This document shows, one piece after another, positions 18,822 to 31,478 of a DNA stretch of 64,000 bases. The notes below the pieces were generated by a model. The model did no database searches, was not told the DNA's origin, and worked only from the letters and a program-made list of their open reading frames with translations. The stretch lies in the NCBI RefSeq assembly GCF_917563915.1, contig NZ_CAKJTI010000007.1, positions 1-64,000 on the forward strand, read 5' to 3'. How positions within the stretch are numbered: the first letter of the stretch is position 1; each line of letters starts with the position of its first letter. The stretch is from Bacillus rhizoplanae. Its GTDB lineage: Bacteria; Bacillota; Bacilli; Bacillales; Bacillaceae_G. A program made the position numbers and the translations under genes.

Positions 18822-21002
18822 ATGGCGAATGAACAAGTACTAACAGCTGAACAGGTACTGGAGAGAGCAGGGCAATATTTACAAGATGATGATATTGATC
18901 TTGTTGCGCGCGCTTATGAATTTGCGCGTGCCGCACATAGTGAGCAATACCGAAAATCAGGAGAACCATATATCATTCATCCGATTCAAGTAGCAGGTAT
19001 TTTAGTTGATTTACAAATGGATCCGTCTACTGTATCTGCAGGCTTTTTACATGATGTAGTAGAAGATACAGAGGTAACGTTAGAAGATATTGAACGTGAA
19101 TTTACAAAAGAGATTGCGATGCTTGTTGATGGTGTCACAAAGCTTGGGAAAATTAAATATAAATCACATGAGCAGCAACAAGCGGAAAATCATCGAAAAA
19201 TGTTTATCGCAATGGCGCAAGATATTCGAGTGATTTTAATTAAACTAGCTGACCGTCTTCATAACATGCGTACGCTGAAACATTTACCACAAGAAAAGCA
19301 GCGTCGCATTGCAAATGAAACATTGGAAATTTTCGCACCATTAGCACATAGACTCGGAATTAATACGATTAAGTGGGAACTAGAAGACACAGCGCTTCGT
19401 TATTTAAATCCGCAGCAATATTATCGTATTGTCAATTTAATGAAACGCAAGCGTGCCGAACGTGAAGAATATTTAGATGAAGTTATGGTAGAAATTCGTG
19501 ACAAGTTAAAAGAAGTGGCGATTCAACCGGATATTTCTGGTCGTCCAAAGCATATTTACAGTATTTACCGTAAAATGGCAATGCAAAATAAACAATTCAA
19601 TGAAATTTATGATTTGTTAGCTGTTCGTGTTGTCGTAAATAGTATTAAAGATTGCTACGCAGTTCTAGGTATTATTCACACGTGCTGGAAACCGATGCCA
19701 GGCCGTTTTAAAGATTATATTGCAATGCCAAAAGCAAACTTGTATCAGTCGCTGCATACAACAGTAATTGGACCGAAAGGCGATCCGCTTGAAGTGCAAA
19801 TTCGCACGAAAGAAATGCACGAAATTGCAGAATACGGAATCGCAGCACACTGGGCATATAAAGAAGGACAAGCGGTTGACACAACAGGAACGCTTGAGAA
19901 AAAATTAACATGGTTCCGTCAAATTTTAGAATGGCAAAATGAAGCCTCGAATGCAGAAGAATTTATGGAGTCCTTAAAAATTGATTTATTCTCTGATATG
20001 GTGTTTGTCTTTACACCAAAAGGAGATGTAATGGAATTGCCGCTTGGTTCTGTTCCAATTGACTTTGCTTACCGCGTTCACTCTGAAATAGGGAATAAAA
20101 CGATTGGTGCAAAAGTAAACGGTAAGATGGTGACTCTTGATTATAAATTAAAAACAGGTGACATCATTGAAATTTTAACATCTAAGCATTCATATGGTCC
20201 AAGCCAGGACTGGGTGAAATTAGCTCAAACATCGCACGCGAAAAATAAAATTCGTCAATTTTTCAAAAAGCAGCGCCGTGATGAGAATATTGAAAAAGGT
20301 CGCGAGCTTGTTGAAAAAGAGGTGCGAGGCCTTGAGTATGAAATGAAAGAAGTATTAGCATCTGATAACTTAAAACGTGTTGCTGAGAAATTTAATTTTG
20401 CGAACGAAGAGGACATGTTTGCCGCTGTTGGCTATAACGGCATTACCGCATCCCAAATTGTGACGCGCTTAACAGATAAATTCCGCAAGCAACGTGAAGA
20501 AGAAATAACGGAAGTAAAAGAAGTTCGGAAACCGATGAAAATTCGGAAATGGGATTCTGGTGTGAAAGTAAGTGGTGCTGATAATTTGCTTATCCGCTTA
20601 TCAAAGTGTTGTAATCCAGTTCCAGGCGATGACATCATTGGCTATATTACGAAAGGTCGTGGTGTATCGATTCACCGTACAGACTGCGTAAATGTTCATA
20701 CAGAAGAAGCGCAAGAAAGATTGCTGGATGTAGAGTGGGAAGGCAGCCCAGAAAAAGAAATTGAATACAACGTTGATATTGAAATTTCAGGATATGACCG
20801 CCGCGGTTTACTAAATGAAGTATTGCAAGCTGTAACAGAAACGAAAACATATATTTCGGCTGTTTCAGGAAGAAGCGACCGCAACAAAATGGCGACGATT
20901 CATATGTCTATTTCTATTCATAACTTACAGCATTTGAAAAAAGTTGTGGAACGCATTAAACGAGTTCCAGAAATTTATGCAGTGCGCCGCATGATGCATT
21001 AA
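18822..21002 (+). CDS. relA: Bifunctional (p)ppGpp synthetase/hydrolase (Rel)
   Basis: The 726-residue protein makes and degrades the stringent-response alarmone. Order of domains: HD hydrolase (about 45-195, [10 protein letters not shown] intact, so hydrolase should be active), synthetase (about 235-350, [21 protein letters not shown]), TGS (about 390-450), a zinc-finger/helical region with [30 protein letters not shown], and a C-terminal ACT domain (about 650-726). AAAGGTG precedes the ATG. It is followed closely by dtd, probably in one operon. Confidence 0.96.
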   Translation: MANEQVLTAEQVLERAGQYLQDDDIDLVARAYEFARAAHSEQYRKSGEPYIIHPIQVAGILVDLQMDPSTVSAGFLHDVVEDTEVTLEDIEREFTKEIAMLVDGVTKLGKIKYKSHEQQQAENHRKMFIAMAQDIRVILIKLADRLHNMRTLKHLPQEKQRRIANETLEIFAPLAHRLGINTIKWELEDTALRYLNPQQYYRIVNLMKRKRAEREEYLDEVMVEIRDKLKEVAIQPDISGRPKHIYSIYRKMAMQNKQFNEIYDLLAVRVVVNSIKDCYAVLGIIHTCWKPMPGRFKDYIAMPKANLYQSLHTTVIGPKGDPLEVQIRTKEMHEIAEYGIAAHWAYKEGQAVDTTGTLEKKLTWFRQILEWQNEASNAEEFMESLKIDLFSDMVFVFTPKGDVMELPLGSVPIDFAYRVHSEIGNKTIGAKVNGKMVTLDYKLKTGDIIEILTSKHSYGPSQDWVKLAQTSHAKNKIRQFFKKQRRDENIEKGRELVEKEVRGLEYEMKEVLASDNLKRVAEKFNFANEEDMFAAVGYNGITASQIVTRLTDKFRKQREEEITEVKEVRKPMKIRKWDSGVKVSGADNLLIRLSKCCNPVPGDDIIGYITKGRGVSIHRTDCVNVHTEEAQERLLDVEWEGSPEKEIEYNVDIEISGYDRRGLLNEVLQAVTETKTYISAVSGRSDRNKMATIHMSISIHNLQHLKKVVERIKRVPEIYAVRRMMH

Positions 21003-21018
21003 TTAGGAGTGAATATAT

Positions 21019-21459
21019 ATGAGAGTTGTCTTACAACGATCAAAAGAAGCATCTGTAACAGTAAAAGGTGAAGTTGTAGGACAAATTCCTTTCGGCTTAA
21101 CACTATTAGTTGGAATCACCCATGAAGATACAGAAAAAGATGCAACATATATCGCTGAAAAAATTGCAAACTTACGCATTTTTGAAGACGAAAACGAGAA
21201 AATGAACCATTCTGTATTAGACGTTGGTGGACAAGTTCTTTCCATTTCACAGTTCACGTTATACGGAGATTGCCGAAAAGGAAGACGCCCAAACTTTATG
21301 GATGCAGCAAAACCTGACTATGCAGAACGTTTATACGATTTCTTTAACGAAGAACTTCGCAAACAAGGAATGCACGTAGAAACAGGAAAATTTGGCGCGA
21401 TGATGGATGTTCAGTTAATTAATGATGGTCCGGTGACCTTAATTGTAGAGAGTAAATAA
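21019..21459 (+). CDS. dtd: D-aminoacyl-tRNA deacylase
   Basis: Dtd removes D-amino acids (and glycine from tRNA-Ala) wrongly attached to tRNA. The 146-residue protein has both active-site motifs: [10 protein letters not shown] (about 77-86) and the Gly-cisPro motif in [11 protein letters not shown] near the C-terminus. TTAGGAGTG precedes the ATG. It is 16 bp downstream of relA and ends at a terminator. Confidence 0.95.
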   Translation: MRVVLQRSKEASVTVKGEVVGQIPFGLTLLVGITHEDTEKDATYIAEKIANLRIFEDENEKMNHSVLDVGGQVLSISQFTLYGDCRKGRRPNFMDAAKPDYAERLYDFFNEELRKQGMHVETGKFGAMMDVQLINDGPVTLIVESK

Positions 21460-21467
21460 GAAGGAAT

Positions 21468-21505
21468 GAAGAGAGGATATAGAAATATATTCTCTCTTTT
21501 TTATT
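21468..21505 (+). terminator. Terminator of relA-dtd
   Basis: GAAGAGAG pairs with CTCTCTTT around an A/T-rich loop that can add further pairs, followed by a T run. Confidence 0.75.
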
Positions 21506-21642
21506 TTGAAATTGAGGAAATACTGCTGCTAGACGAAAAATAAGTATGAAAAGGTAGTCGTTTCATTCGTAAGTATAACTCGCCGATCAATATGGAACAC
21601 TAGTCATTAGAATTCCACTATTGAATGTGAGGGATATACAAT

Positions 21643-21819
21643 ATGCGTATGAATGAGAAAGGAAACGCTGCTACTAACGGAGCGAATCAATTGTTTAATG
21701 TGAATTTTCATGAGTTTCTTTCAAAAGAATCGCAAAATACATCGCTTGAACTTGCTTCTGAATTTGGCATTTCTTTAAAAGATGTGAAAACATTAAAGAA
21801 ACATCTTGGACGTTCTTAA
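21643..21819 (+). CDS. Small helix-turn-helix-like protein, 58 residues
   Basis: The frame begins at ATG 21643 after TGAGGGA. The N-terminus is Asn-rich; the C-terminal half, LELASEFGISLKDVKTLKKHLGRS, has the spacing of a helix-turn-helix (helix, G at the turn, recognition helix rich in Lys). It is too short for a full regulator. The stop is 5 bp before the hisS promoter. In B. subtilis the yrvJ amidase lies here instead. I do not recognise the family; a DNA-binding anti/co-regulator or a remnant of a sigma-region-4-like domain are both conceivable. Confidence 0.6.
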   Translation: MRMNEKGNAATNGANQLFNVNFHEFLSKESQNTSLELASEFGISLKDVKTLKKHLGRS

Positions 21820-21824
21820 GAACC

Positions 21825-21853
21825 TTGACAACATTTGTGAATAACCGTATAGT
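21825..21853 (+). promoter_or_regulatory. Sigma-A-type promoter of the hisS-aspS T-box operon
   Basis: Consensus TTGACA and TATAGT are separated by 17 bp. Confidence 0.85.
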
Positions 21854-21859
21854 AGTAAA

Positions 21860-22147
21860 CAAATTCATTTTATTACAGTTACATATGGTATAAACCGATG
21901 ATAGAGAAGAGTAGATGAGAGACACATGAAAAGAGAGGAAATGTCCGGGGCTGAAAACATTTCTGCATGATGACTGATCGAATGACACTCTGTAGGTTTC
22001 GTCTTGAACAGTTTAGTGCTTAGTAGAGATCGAACGCAATTTAAGCGTTATTAAAAAAGTGGAAGCATACGTGCTTCAATTAGGGTGGCACCACGGGTAT
22101 TATACTCTCGTCCCTACTGTAGAATCAGTAGAGGCGGGAGTTTTTTT
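21860..22147 (+). promoter_or_regulatory. T-box riboswitch of hisS-aspS
   Basis: The leader carries the T-box core AGGGTGGCACCACGGG (22082-22097) that binds the acceptor end of uncharged tRNA, and a competing terminator in which CTCTCGTCCCTACTG pairs with CAGTAGAGGCGGGAG before seven T residues. Upstream stem I contains GAGACACATG, in which CAC could be the His specifier codon. Uncharged tRNA-His would stabilise the antiterminator and switch on hisS. Confidence 0.93.
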
Positions 22148-22185
22148 ATTTTTATTATTATTGAAAAAATGAGGAGGAACTGAAT

Positions 22186-23457
22186 ATGTCTATTCAAATC
22201 CCACGCGGAACGCAAGATATCCTTCCTGGTACTGTGGAACTATGGCAGTATATTGAAGGACAAGCACGTGAAATTTGCCGTCGTTATAACTATAAAGAGA
22301 TTCGTACACCAATTTTTGAACACACAGAATTATTTTTACGCGGTGTTGGTGATACAACGGATATCGTACAAAAAGAAATGTACACATTCGAAGATCGCGG
22401 AGAGCGTAGCTTAACGCTTCGTCCAGAAGGAACAGCACCAGTTGTACGTTCTTATGTAGAAAACAAAATGTTTGGTGATGCTACGCAGCCGACAAAATTA
22501 TATTATATCGGACAGATGTTCCGTTATGAAAGACCGCAAGCAGGCCGTTACCGTCAATTTGTTCAGTTTGGTATTGAAGCGATTGGCAGTAATGATCCAG
22601 CAATTGATGCGGAAGTGATTGCACTTGCTGTTGAATTCTACCGCGGCATGGGCTTAAAGAATATAAAAGTTGTTTTAAATAGCTTAGGTGATGCAGCGAG
22701 CCGTAAAGCACATCGCGATGCATTAATCGCACACTTTGAGCCTCGCATTGGTGAGTTCTGTTCAGATTGCCAATCTCGTTTAGAGAAAAACCCACTTCGT
22801 ATTTTAGATTGTAAAAAAGATCGCAATCACGAATTGATGGCGACAGCACCATCTATTACAGAGTATTTAAACGAAGAATCAAGTGTGTACTATGAAAAGG
22901 TACAAGAACTATTAACAATGATGGGTATTCCATTTGAGAAAGATCCAAACCTTGTGCGCGGTTTAGATTATTATCAGCACACTGTATTTGAAATTATGAG
23001 CGAGGCAGAAGGTTTTGGTGCAATTACGACGTTAAGCGGCGGTGGTCGTTACAACGGACTTGTACAAGAAATCGGCGGCCCAGAAATGCCTGGTATTGGT
23101 TTTGCTATGAGTATTGAACGTTTAATTATGGCGTTAAAGGCTGAGAATATTGAATTACCACTTGCTCATCACATTGATTGTTATGTTGTAGCGCTTGGTG
23201 AAAAAGCGAAAGATCATGCTGCGAAAATTGTATTTGATCTTCGTAAGGCTGGATTAGCGGTTGAAAAAGATTACTTAGATCGTAAAATGAAGGCGCAGTT
23301 TAAATCAGCTGATCGTCTAAGTGCAAAGTATGTAGCTGTATTAGGTGATGATGAGTTAGAAAAAGGCATTATCAATTTAAAAGATATGGCAACGGGCGAA
23401 CAAGAAGAAGTTGCGTTAGATGTATTTGCTTCGTACGTAGCAGAAAAGTCTCTATAG
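22186..23457 (+). CDS. hisS: Histidyl-tRNA synthetase
   Basis: Class II synthetase of 423 residues charging tRNA-His. Motif 2 is in [23 protein letters not shown]; the His-specific segment is [15 protein letters not shown]; motif 3 lies in [15 protein letters not shown]. The C-terminal anticodon-binding domain spans about 330-423. GGAGGAAC precedes the ATG. The upstream T-box controls it and aspS follows 12 bp later. Confidence 0.97.
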   Translation: MSIQIPRGTQDILPGTVELWQYIEGQAREICRRYNYKEIRTPIFEHTELFLRGVGDTTDIVQKEMYTFEDRGERSLTLRPEGTAPVVRSYVENKMFGDATQPTKLYYIGQMFRYERPQAGRYRQFVQFGIEAIGSNDPAIDAEVIALAVEFYRGMGLKNIKVVLNSLGDAASRKAHRDALIAHFEPRIGEFCSDCQSRLEKNPLRILDCKKDRNHELMATAPSITEYLNEESSVYYEKVQELLTMMGIPFEKDPNLVRGLDYYQHTVFEIMSEAEGFGAITTLSGGGRYNGLVQEIGGPEMPGIGFAMSIERLIMALKAENIELPLAHHIDCYVVALGEKAKDHAAKIVFDLRKAGLAVEKDYLDRKMKAQFKSADRLSAKYVAVLGDDELEKGIINLKDMATGEQEEVALDVFASYVAEKSL

Positions 23458-23469
23458 GGGGAAAAGGAA

Positions 23470-25245
23470 ATGGCTGAAAGAACGCATGCATGCGGAAAAG
23501 TAACAGTAGAAGCAGTTGGACAAGCGGTTCAATTAAAAGGTTGGGTACAAAAGCGCCGTGATTTAGGTGGATTAATTTTCATTGACTTACGTGACCGTAC
23601 AGGTATCGTGCAAGTCGTATTTAGTCCCGAAACTTCAAAGGAAGCGTTAGAAATAGCAGAAACAATTCGCGGTGAATATGTGCTGCGCGTAGAAGGTACA
23701 GTTGTTGAGCGTGCGGCTGGTGCAATCAATGAAAATATGGCTACAGGACGTATTGAAGTACAAGCAACAAAAGTAAACGTACTAAATGCAGCGAAAACAC
23801 CGCCAATTATGATTACAGATGATACAGATGCATCAGAAGATGTACGCCTAAAATATCGTTACTTAGACTTGCGTCGTCCTGTGATGTATAACACATTTAA
23901 AATGCGTCACGACGTAACAAAAACAATTCGTAACTTCTTAGATAGTGAAGATTTCTTAGAAGTAGAAACACCGATTTTAACGAAAAGTACGCCAGAAGGA
24001 GCTCGTGATTACTTAGTACCGAGCCGTGTACATGAAGGCGAGTTTTATGCACTGCCGCAATCTCCACAGCTATTTAAACAGCTTCTTATGGTCGGCGGTT
24101 TTGAGCGTTACTACCAAGTGGCACGCTGCTTCCGTGATGAAGATTTACGTGCAGATCGTCAGCCAGAATTTACACAAGTCGACATTGAGACATCATTCTT
24201 AACACAAGAAGAAATTCTAGAAATGATGGAACGCATGATGACAAAGGTAATGAAAGAAGCAAAAAGTGTAGAGATTAATGCACCGTTCCCGCGCATGACA
24301 TATGCAGATGCAATGGCTCGCTACGGTTCTGATAAGCCAGATACACGTTTTGCGATGGAGCTTATTGACCTATCAAAATTTGCAGCAGGCTGCGGTTTTA
24401 AAGTGTTCACAAGCGCTGTAGAGAGCGGTGGACAAGTGAAAGCAATTAATGCAAAAGGTGCAGCGAGCAAATATTCTCGTAAAGACATCGATGCATTAAC
24501 AGAATTCGTAAAAGTATACGGAGCAAAAGGGTTAGCATGGTTAAAAGTTGAAGAAGACGGCTTAAAAGGCCCAATCGCAAAATTCTTTAACGAAGAAGAT
24601 GCAAACGCACTTATGAGCACGTTAGAAGCAACTGCTGGTGACTTACTATTATTCGTTGCCGATAAGAAGAGCGTTGTTGCAGATAGCTTAGGAGCACTTC
24701 GTTTACGCTTAGGTAAAGAACTTAAGTTAATCGATGAAAGCAAGTTTAACTTCCTATGGGTAACAGATTGGCCGCTTCTTGAGTATGATGAAGATGCTGA
24801 TCGTTACTTCGCGGCGCATCATCCATTCACAATGCCATTCCGTGATGATGTAGAGTTATTAGAAACAGCACCAGAAAAAGCGCGTGCACAAGCATATGAC
24901 CTTGTATTAAATGGTTATGAACTTGGTGGTGGATCACTTCGTATTTACGAGCGTGATGTACAAGAAAAAATGTTCAAAGCACTTGGTTTCTCACAAGAAG
25001 AAGCACAAGAGCAGTTCGGATTCTTATTAGAAGCATTTGAATACGGTACACCGCCGCACGGAGGAATTGCATTAGGTTTAGACCGTCTTGTAATGTTACT
25101 TGCAGGCCGTACGAACCTTCGCGATACAATTGCCTTCCCGAAAACAGCAAGCGCAAGCTGCTTATTAACAGAAGCACCAAGCCCAGTTGCAGATGCACAG
25201 CTTGAAGAACTTTACTTACAATTAAAGGTCAAAGAAGAGAAGTAA
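23470..25245 (+). CDS. aspS: Aspartyl-tRNA synthetase
   Basis: Class IIb synthetase of 591 residues. It has an N-terminal OB anticodon-binding domain (about 1-105), catalytic motif 2 in [22 protein letters not shown], the bacterial GAD insertion (about 290-420), and motif 3 [13 protein letters not shown]. Gram-positive enzymes of this type are sometimes non-discriminating for Asp/Asn tRNAs; the sequence alone does not tell me which this is. It is cotranscribed with hisS and ends at a terminator. Confidence 0.97.
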   Translation: MAERTHACGKVTVEAVGQAVQLKGWVQKRRDLGGLIFIDLRDRTGIVQVVFSPETSKEALEIAETIRGEYVLRVEGTVVERAAGAINENMATGRIEVQATKVNVLNAAKTPPIMITDDTDASEDVRLKYRYLDLRRPVMYNTFKMRHDVTKTIRNFLDSEDFLEVETPILTKSTPEGARDYLVPSRVHEGEFYALPQSPQLFKQLLMVGGFERYYQVARCFRDEDLRADRQPEFTQVDIETSFLTQEEILEMMERMMTKVMKEAKSVEINAPFPRMTYADAMARYGSDKPDTRFAMELIDLSKFAAGCGFKVFTSAVESGGQVKAINAKGAASKYSRKDIDALTEFVKVYGAKGLAWLKVEEDGLKGPIAKFFNEEDANALMSTLEATAGDLLLFVADKKSVVADSLGALRLRLGKELKLIDESKFNFLWVTDWPLLEYDEDADRYFAAHHPFTMPFRDDVELLETAPEKARAQAYDLVLNGYELGGGSLRIYERDVQEKMFKALGFSQEEAQEQFGFLLEAFEYGTPPHGGIALGLDRLVMLLAGRTNLRDTIAFPKTASASCLLTEAPSPVADAQLEELYLQLKVKEEK

Positions 25246-25250
25246 GAACG

Positions 25251-25290
25251 AATCCTAGATGGACATACTAATTCCATCTAGGATTTTTTG
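25251..25290 (+). terminator. Terminator of hisS-aspS
   Basis: AATCCTAGATGGA pairs with TCCATCTAGGATT, followed by six T residues. Confidence 0.9.
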
Positions 25291-25377
25291 TTTGGGTATA
25301 TAACTTTTTCTATACAAATAGTCGGAAAAACGCTAGAATACATGGTAGACCATTTTTGTAATAGGAGTGTAGAACGC

Positions 25378-26145
25378 ATGTTACATCAATTTTCACGTAA
25401 TGAATTAGCCTTCGGAAAAGAAGGTCTTGAAATATTAAAGAATAGTACAGTTGGTATTTTAGGAATTGGCGGCGTTGGTTCGTTTGCAGCTGAGGCATTA
25501 GCGCGTTCTGGCGTAGGTCGTCTTGTATTAGTCGATAAAGACGTTGTAGATATTACGAACGTAAATCGTCAAATTCACGCATTAGTTTCTACTGTTGGCC
25601 GTTCGAAAGTAGAATTAATGAAAGAACGTATTGCCGATATTAATCCAGATTGTGAAGTAATCGCATTAGAAATGTTCTATACAGAGGAAACGTATGAAGA
25701 TTTCTTTAAATACGGTTTAGACTTCGTAGTGGATGCATCTGATACAATTACGTACAAAATTCATTTAATTAAACAATGCTTAAGAAGAAAAATTAAACTC
25801 ATCTCAAGTATGGGTGCAGCAAATAAAATGGATCCGACTCGTTTCCGTATTGCTGATATTTCAAAAACGCATACAGATCCAATTGCGAAGGTCATTCGTA
25901 CAAAGCTTCGTAAAGAGGGCATTAAAAAAGGCGTGAAAGTTGTATTCTCTGACGAAAATCCGATTGTGATTCGTGAAGACATTCGTAAGGAAATCGTTCC
26001 AGATGAAAATGCAAAAATTCGCAAAGCGAAATTACCACCGTCCTCTAACGCATTCGTTCCGTCTGTGGCAGGCTTAATTATGGCAAGTCATGTTGTGCGT
26101 GAACGTTTGAAGGATATAGAAGTAAAGCGTGTGGGACAAGAGTAA
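25378..26145 (+). CDS. tcdA: tRNA threonylcarbamoyladenosine dehydratase TcdA (YrvM)
   Basis: TcdA is an E1/ThiF-like enzyme that cyclises t6A37 in ANN-decoding tRNAs to ct6A. The 255-residue frame from ATG 25378 (AGGAG upstream) has the nucleotide-binding GILGIGGVGSFAAEALARSGVGRLVLVD (about 28-55) and DVVDITNVNRQIHA, plus the family-specific MGAANKMDPTRFRIADISKTHTDPIAKVIR. An in-frame ATG 30 codons upstream lacks a ribosome binding site. It converges with rsfA across a shared terminator. Confidence 0.93.
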   Translation: MLHQFSRNELAFGKEGLEILKNSTVGILGIGGVGSFAAEALARSGVGRLVLVDKDVVDITNVNRQIHALVSTVGRSKVELMKERIADINPDCEVIALEMFYTEETYEDFFKYGLDFVVDASDTITYKIHLIKQCLRRKIKLISSMGAANKMDPTRFRIADISKTHTDPIAKVIRTKLRKEGIKKGVKVVFSDENPIVIREDIRKEIVPDENAKIRKAKLPPSSNAFVPSVAGLIMASHVVRERLKDIEVKRVGQE

Positions 26146-26178
26146 AAAAGAGAGGTGCTTATGCATCTCTCTTTTTTA
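26144..26178. terminator. Bidirectional terminator between tcdA and rsfA
   Basis: AAAAAAGAGAGGTG pairs with CATCTCTCTTTTTT. Confidence 0.9.
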
Positions 26179-26817
26179 CTGTGAAACAATTTCTAAGTTT
26201 CCGTTTTCATCCATTTTGAAAATCGGTGCCATCTGTTCTTTTGGTTCGTCTAATATAACAAGTTTGCGAGCTCGGTCCATAATTCTGACAAGTGTTTCAT
26301 AGTCTTCTTGTACAGATTGTTGTTGCTTCTTCAACGTTTCAAGTTTTTTCTCTAATTCTTGATTTGTTTTTCGCTGTTTTTCGAGCTGCCGACGTAATGT
26401 TTCGTTTTCAGTTTGTAACTTCTCTAATCGTGGATTGTTTTGTTCAATGTTTTGAAGAAATGAGATTACCTCTTGCATCGTAAGCGATGGCTGATTTGCG
26501 CTGAGTTCTTCTGAAAACTCAGCATCAATTACGACACTTTTCTTCGGTTTCAAGCGTGATATTTGCTGTTTTTGCTCCGTTGCTTGTGCCCGCTTCAATT
26601 CTTTCCGTTGTTTTTTCACAATTTGCACAGCTTCTTCATAGTTTTGTCGAACTTCTGCATTCCAGCGAAAGCCGCAAGCAGCGGATGTTCGGTTTAATTG
26701 ATCGCCAATTTCATCAAATGCTTTTAATTGGGTGCTGCCTTCGCGAATATGACGTAAAACGGTTTCTGCTAGAAGTAAATCTTCTTCTCCAGTCCAGGCA
26801 TCTTGGCGCATTTTCAT
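26176..26817 (-). CDS. rsfA: RsfA-family prespore-specific regulator
   Basis: RsfA modulates sigma-F-dependent transcription in the forespore of B. subtilis. The 213-residue protein starts at ATG 26817 (GGGGG upstream; longer in-frame starts lie within rarA). The N-terminus is a Myb/SANT-like domain, [24 protein letters not shown]...[15 protein letters not shown] (about 3-55). The middle is a Lys/Glu/Gln-rich coiled coil (about 125-185, [22 protein letters not shown]), and the tail is [15 protein letters not shown]. It lies just downstream of rarA on the same strand. Confidence 0.85.
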   Translation of the reverse strand: MKMRQDAWTGEEDLLLAETVLRHIREGSTQLKAFDEIGDQLNRTSAACGFRWNAEVRQNYEEAVQIVKKQRKELKRAQATEQKQQISRLKPKKSVVIDAEFSEELSANQPSLTMQEVISFLQNIEQNNPRLEKLQTENETLRRQLEKQRKTNQELEKKLETLKKQQQSVQEDYETLVRIMDRARKLVILDEPKEQMAPIFKMDENGNLEIVSQ

Positions 26818-26863
26818 TGCGAAACCCCCATATTTCATGTCGTTTTCGCTTATATTACCCTTT

Positions 26864-28141
26864 TCATTCACTTTTATACGAATGTTGCAATCTTTCATAA
26901 ACAGAAGCGAGTGCTTGTTCAAATTTTCCCGTTTTCTTTGGTTTATAGTATTGTTTGTTTTTTATTTTATCTGGCAAGTATTGTTGTTGAACCCATCCAT
27001 TTGGATAATCGTGCGGATATAAGTAGCCAATCCCTCTACCGAGCGATTCGGCTCCTTTATAGTGACTATCTTTCAAATGAGATGGAACATCACCTGTTTG
27101 GCCGTTTCTAAGATCATGAAGCGCTGCATCAAGCGCTTTATATGCTGAGTTTGATTTTGGTGATAAGCATAGTTCAATGACTGCATTTGCAAGCGGAATA
27201 CGAGCTTCTGGAAAGCCAACGCGTTCTGCGGATTCAATGGCAGCTAGTGTACGAGGCCCGGCTTGTGGATTTGCAAGCCCAACATCTTCGTAGGCCATAA
27301 TAAGCAATCGTCTACCAATACTTTGCATGTCACCAGCTTCAATAAGGCGGGCTAAATAATGAAGTGCTGCATTTACATCGCTTCCGCGAACTGATTTTTG
27401 GAAAGCTGATAACACATCATAATGAGCGTCGCCGCCTTTGTCGTGTACAAAGCTCTTTTTTTGTAAACATTCTTCAGCAATTTCAAGTGAGATTTTTACT
27501 GTGTCTTCATTTGTTGTAAAGCTAGATAAGACAGCGAGCTCAAGCGCATTATAAGCAGAGCGCATATCACCGCCCGATGCGTTTGCAAAATGACGCAGAG
27601 CCTCATCTGTTACTGTGACATTGTACTCTCCTAGCCCTTTTTCCTTATTTGTTAAAGAGCGTTTTAATCCTTGTAAAATATTTTCTTCTGTTAAAGCGTG
27701 TAATTCAAAAATTTGACAACGGCTACGAATAGCAGAATTAATTGCGTGAAATGGATTGCTTGTTGTTGCCCCGATTAATGTAATGAGTCCGCTTTCTAAG
27801 TGAGGAAGAAGAAAATCTTGTTTTCCTTTATCTAACCGATGTACCTCATCTAAAATTAAGATAAGGTGTCGGTGCATTTTTGCTTCTTGGACAACAACTT
27901 CCATATCTTTTTTATTATGAGTAACGGCATTTAATAGACGAAAAGGCATACCGATACTGCCCGCAATGGCGCTTGCAATGGATGTTTTTCCTGTTCCAGG
28001 AGGTCCATATAAAATCATTGATTGTAGGTGCTTTGCTTGTACCATCCGCCATAAAATTTTGCCTTCGCCCACTAAATGTTCTTGTCCGATAACTTCTGTA
28101 ATATTGGTCGGACGCATTCGATGTGCGAGTGGTTGTTTCAT
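26864..28141 (-). CDS. rarA: Replication-associated recombination ATPase RarA (MgsA/YrvN)
   Basis: RarA is a AAA+ ATPase that works at stalled replication forks with RecA, SSB and the clamp-loader network. In the 425-residue protein Walker A is [12 protein letters not shown] (about 46-57), Walker [14 protein letters not shown] (about 96-108), sensor 1 [11 protein letters not shown], and arginine finger [14 protein letters not shown]. The C-terminal tetramerisation domain contains [21 protein letters not shown]. The minus-strand ribosome binding site is GAAGGAGAG. The protein has normal length; the gene is oriented away from cymR. Confidence 0.94.
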   Translation of the reverse strand: MKQPLAHRMRPTNITEVIGQEHLVGEGKILWRMVQAKHLQSMILYGPPGTGKTSIASAIAGSIGMPFRLLNAVTHNKKDMEVVVQEAKMHRHLILILDEVHRLDKGKQDFLLPHLESGLITLIGATTSNPFHAINSAIRSRCQIFELHALTEENILQGLKRSLTNKEKGLGEYNVTVTDEALRHFANASGGDMRSAYNALELAVLSSFTTNEDTVKISLEIAEECLQKKSFVHDKGGDAHYDVLSAFQKSVRGSDVNAALHYLARLIEAGDMQSIGRRLLIMAYEDVGLANPQAGPRTLAAIESAERVGFPEARIPLANAVIELCLSPKSNSAYKALDAALHDLRNGQTGDVPSHLKDSHYKGAESLGRGIGYLYPHDYPNGWVQQQYLPDKIKNKQYYKPKKTGKFEQALASVYERLQHSYKSE

Positions 28142-28172
28142 ATGTTCTCTCTCCTTCAGTGACCGTTCGTTG

Positions 28173-28449
28173 TTTATCCCGCATTAACGGGCAGTAATAC
28201 TCCTACCTCAAAATTTGGTAAAGCATTGGCCAGCTCTAGCGGCTAGAATCTCTGGTCGTTTCGCCCCCTCGGACGAGGCAAAAAGCGCCTCTCTGTCGGG
28301 GGCTCCAACGCCCTGCGATTCTGAGCGAGCCGCTTCCGCTTTTCTAAAGAAGTTAGATGGGAGATAAACTGCCCGTAAAAGCCCGATTGGTTCAACTAAT
28401 AATCAGTGGGGGATAAAGAAAATCCCCACTGATTAAAGTTTCACTTTAT
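28173..28449 (+). repeat. bcr1-like repeat, copy 4, split by a nested repeat
   Basis: TTTAT lies at 28173-28177 and 28445-28449. The outer parts match the consensus (CCCGCATTAACGGGCAGTAA at the head; GCCCGATTGGTTCAACTAA, a CAGTGGGGG/CCCCACTG stem and CACTTTAT at the tail). The normal central loop between the CCTACCTC and GATGGGAG arms is interrupted by about 130 bp of unrelated GC-rich repeat. Confidence 0.85.
28217..28350. repeat. GC-rich Bacillus repeat nested in bcr1-like copy 4
   Basis: The insert runs from GGTAAAGCATTGGCCAG to GCTTCCGCTTTTCTAAAG and contains several short stems (CCCCCTCGG.., GCCTCTCTGTCGGGGGC). Its CTAGCGGCTAG and CCGCTTTTCT pieces relate it to the stretch at 3.43-3.52 kb. 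Exact ends are uncertain by a few bases. Confidence 0.65.
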
Positions 28450-28636
28450 GTTATAAATTCCGAGTTATTTGATATACTTATATGTTATCATTTCTGTTAG
28501 GAAAGTTGAAATTCCTTATCATACTATATTATGCTATAATTTCAAAGGATTTTGATTTCAGAGAGTGTTTTTCCTGTTAAATAAAAGAATAACGAATCAA
28601 GTAGAAGCAAAAGACTTGAAAAGAGGTGCAACATAT

Positions 28637-29053
28637 ATGAAAATCTCAACAAAAGGCCGTTACGGTTTAACAATTATGATTGATCTTGCCAAGAAGTTTG
28701 GAGAAGGTCCGATTTCATTAAAATCAATTGCTCAGGCGCACGATTTATCTGAGCATTATTTAGAGCAATTAATTTCTCCGCTTCGTAATGCCCGCCTTGT
28801 AAAAAGTACACGCGGTGCATATGGTGGTTATGTATTATCAGATCAACCGATTAACATTACAGCTGGTGATGTAATCCGCGTATTAGAAGGTCCGATTAAC
28901 GTAGTAGAAATGTTGGATGAAGAAGAACCAGCACAGCGTCAGCTTTGGATACGTGTTCGTGATGCGGTACAAGAAGTTCTTGATAGTACAACGTTAGAAG
29001 ACTTAGTACGCTATGAAGAAGAAAACAACGGTGGTTATATGTTTTACATTTAA
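28637..29053 (+). CDS. cymR: Rrf2-family cysteine metabolism repressor CymR
   Basis: CymR with CysK represses sulfur-assimilation genes when cysteine is ample. The 138-residue frame from ATG 28637 (AAGAGGTG upstream) starts MKISTKGRYGLTIMIDLAKKFGEGP, with the winged helix ISLKSIAQAHDLSEHYLEQLISPLRNARLVKSTRGAYGGY. There is no Cys triad, so it is not an Fe-S Rrf2 protein. An in-frame ATG 24 codons upstream lacks a site. The operon continues with iscS and mnmA. The mccAB genes at 51-53 kb are expected targets. Confidence 0.93.
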   Translation: MKISTKGRYGLTIMIDLAKKFGEGPISLKSIAQAHDLSEHYLEQLISPLRNARLVKSTRGAYGGYVLSDQPINITAGDVIRVLEGPINVVEMLDEEEPAQRQLWIRVRDAVQEVLDSTTLEDLVRYEEENNGGYMFYI

Positions 29054-29088
29054 TTCCGTGTGTAACGATTTGGAAAGAAGGAGATATA

Positions 29089-31366
<2,278 letters not shown>

Positions 31367-31372
31367 GAAAGA

Positions 31373-31410
31373 AAAACCTCTGCCTTGTACCGGTCAGAGG
31401 TTTCTTTTTA
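31373..31410 (+). terminator. Terminator of cymR-iscS-mnmA
   Basis: AAACCTCTG pairs with CAGAGGTTT, followed by CTTTTTA. Confidence 0.8.
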
Positions 31411-31478
31411 GTAAAGGCGAATTTTTGTTCGTTGTAAAAATAGATTCTTTGTTATAATTTGTTGTAGAGGTGAGGAAT

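Noticed and set aside
24321-24743. 140-residue open frame opposite aspS
   Set aside because: No ribosome binding site and composition of an antisense frame over conserved aspS sequence.
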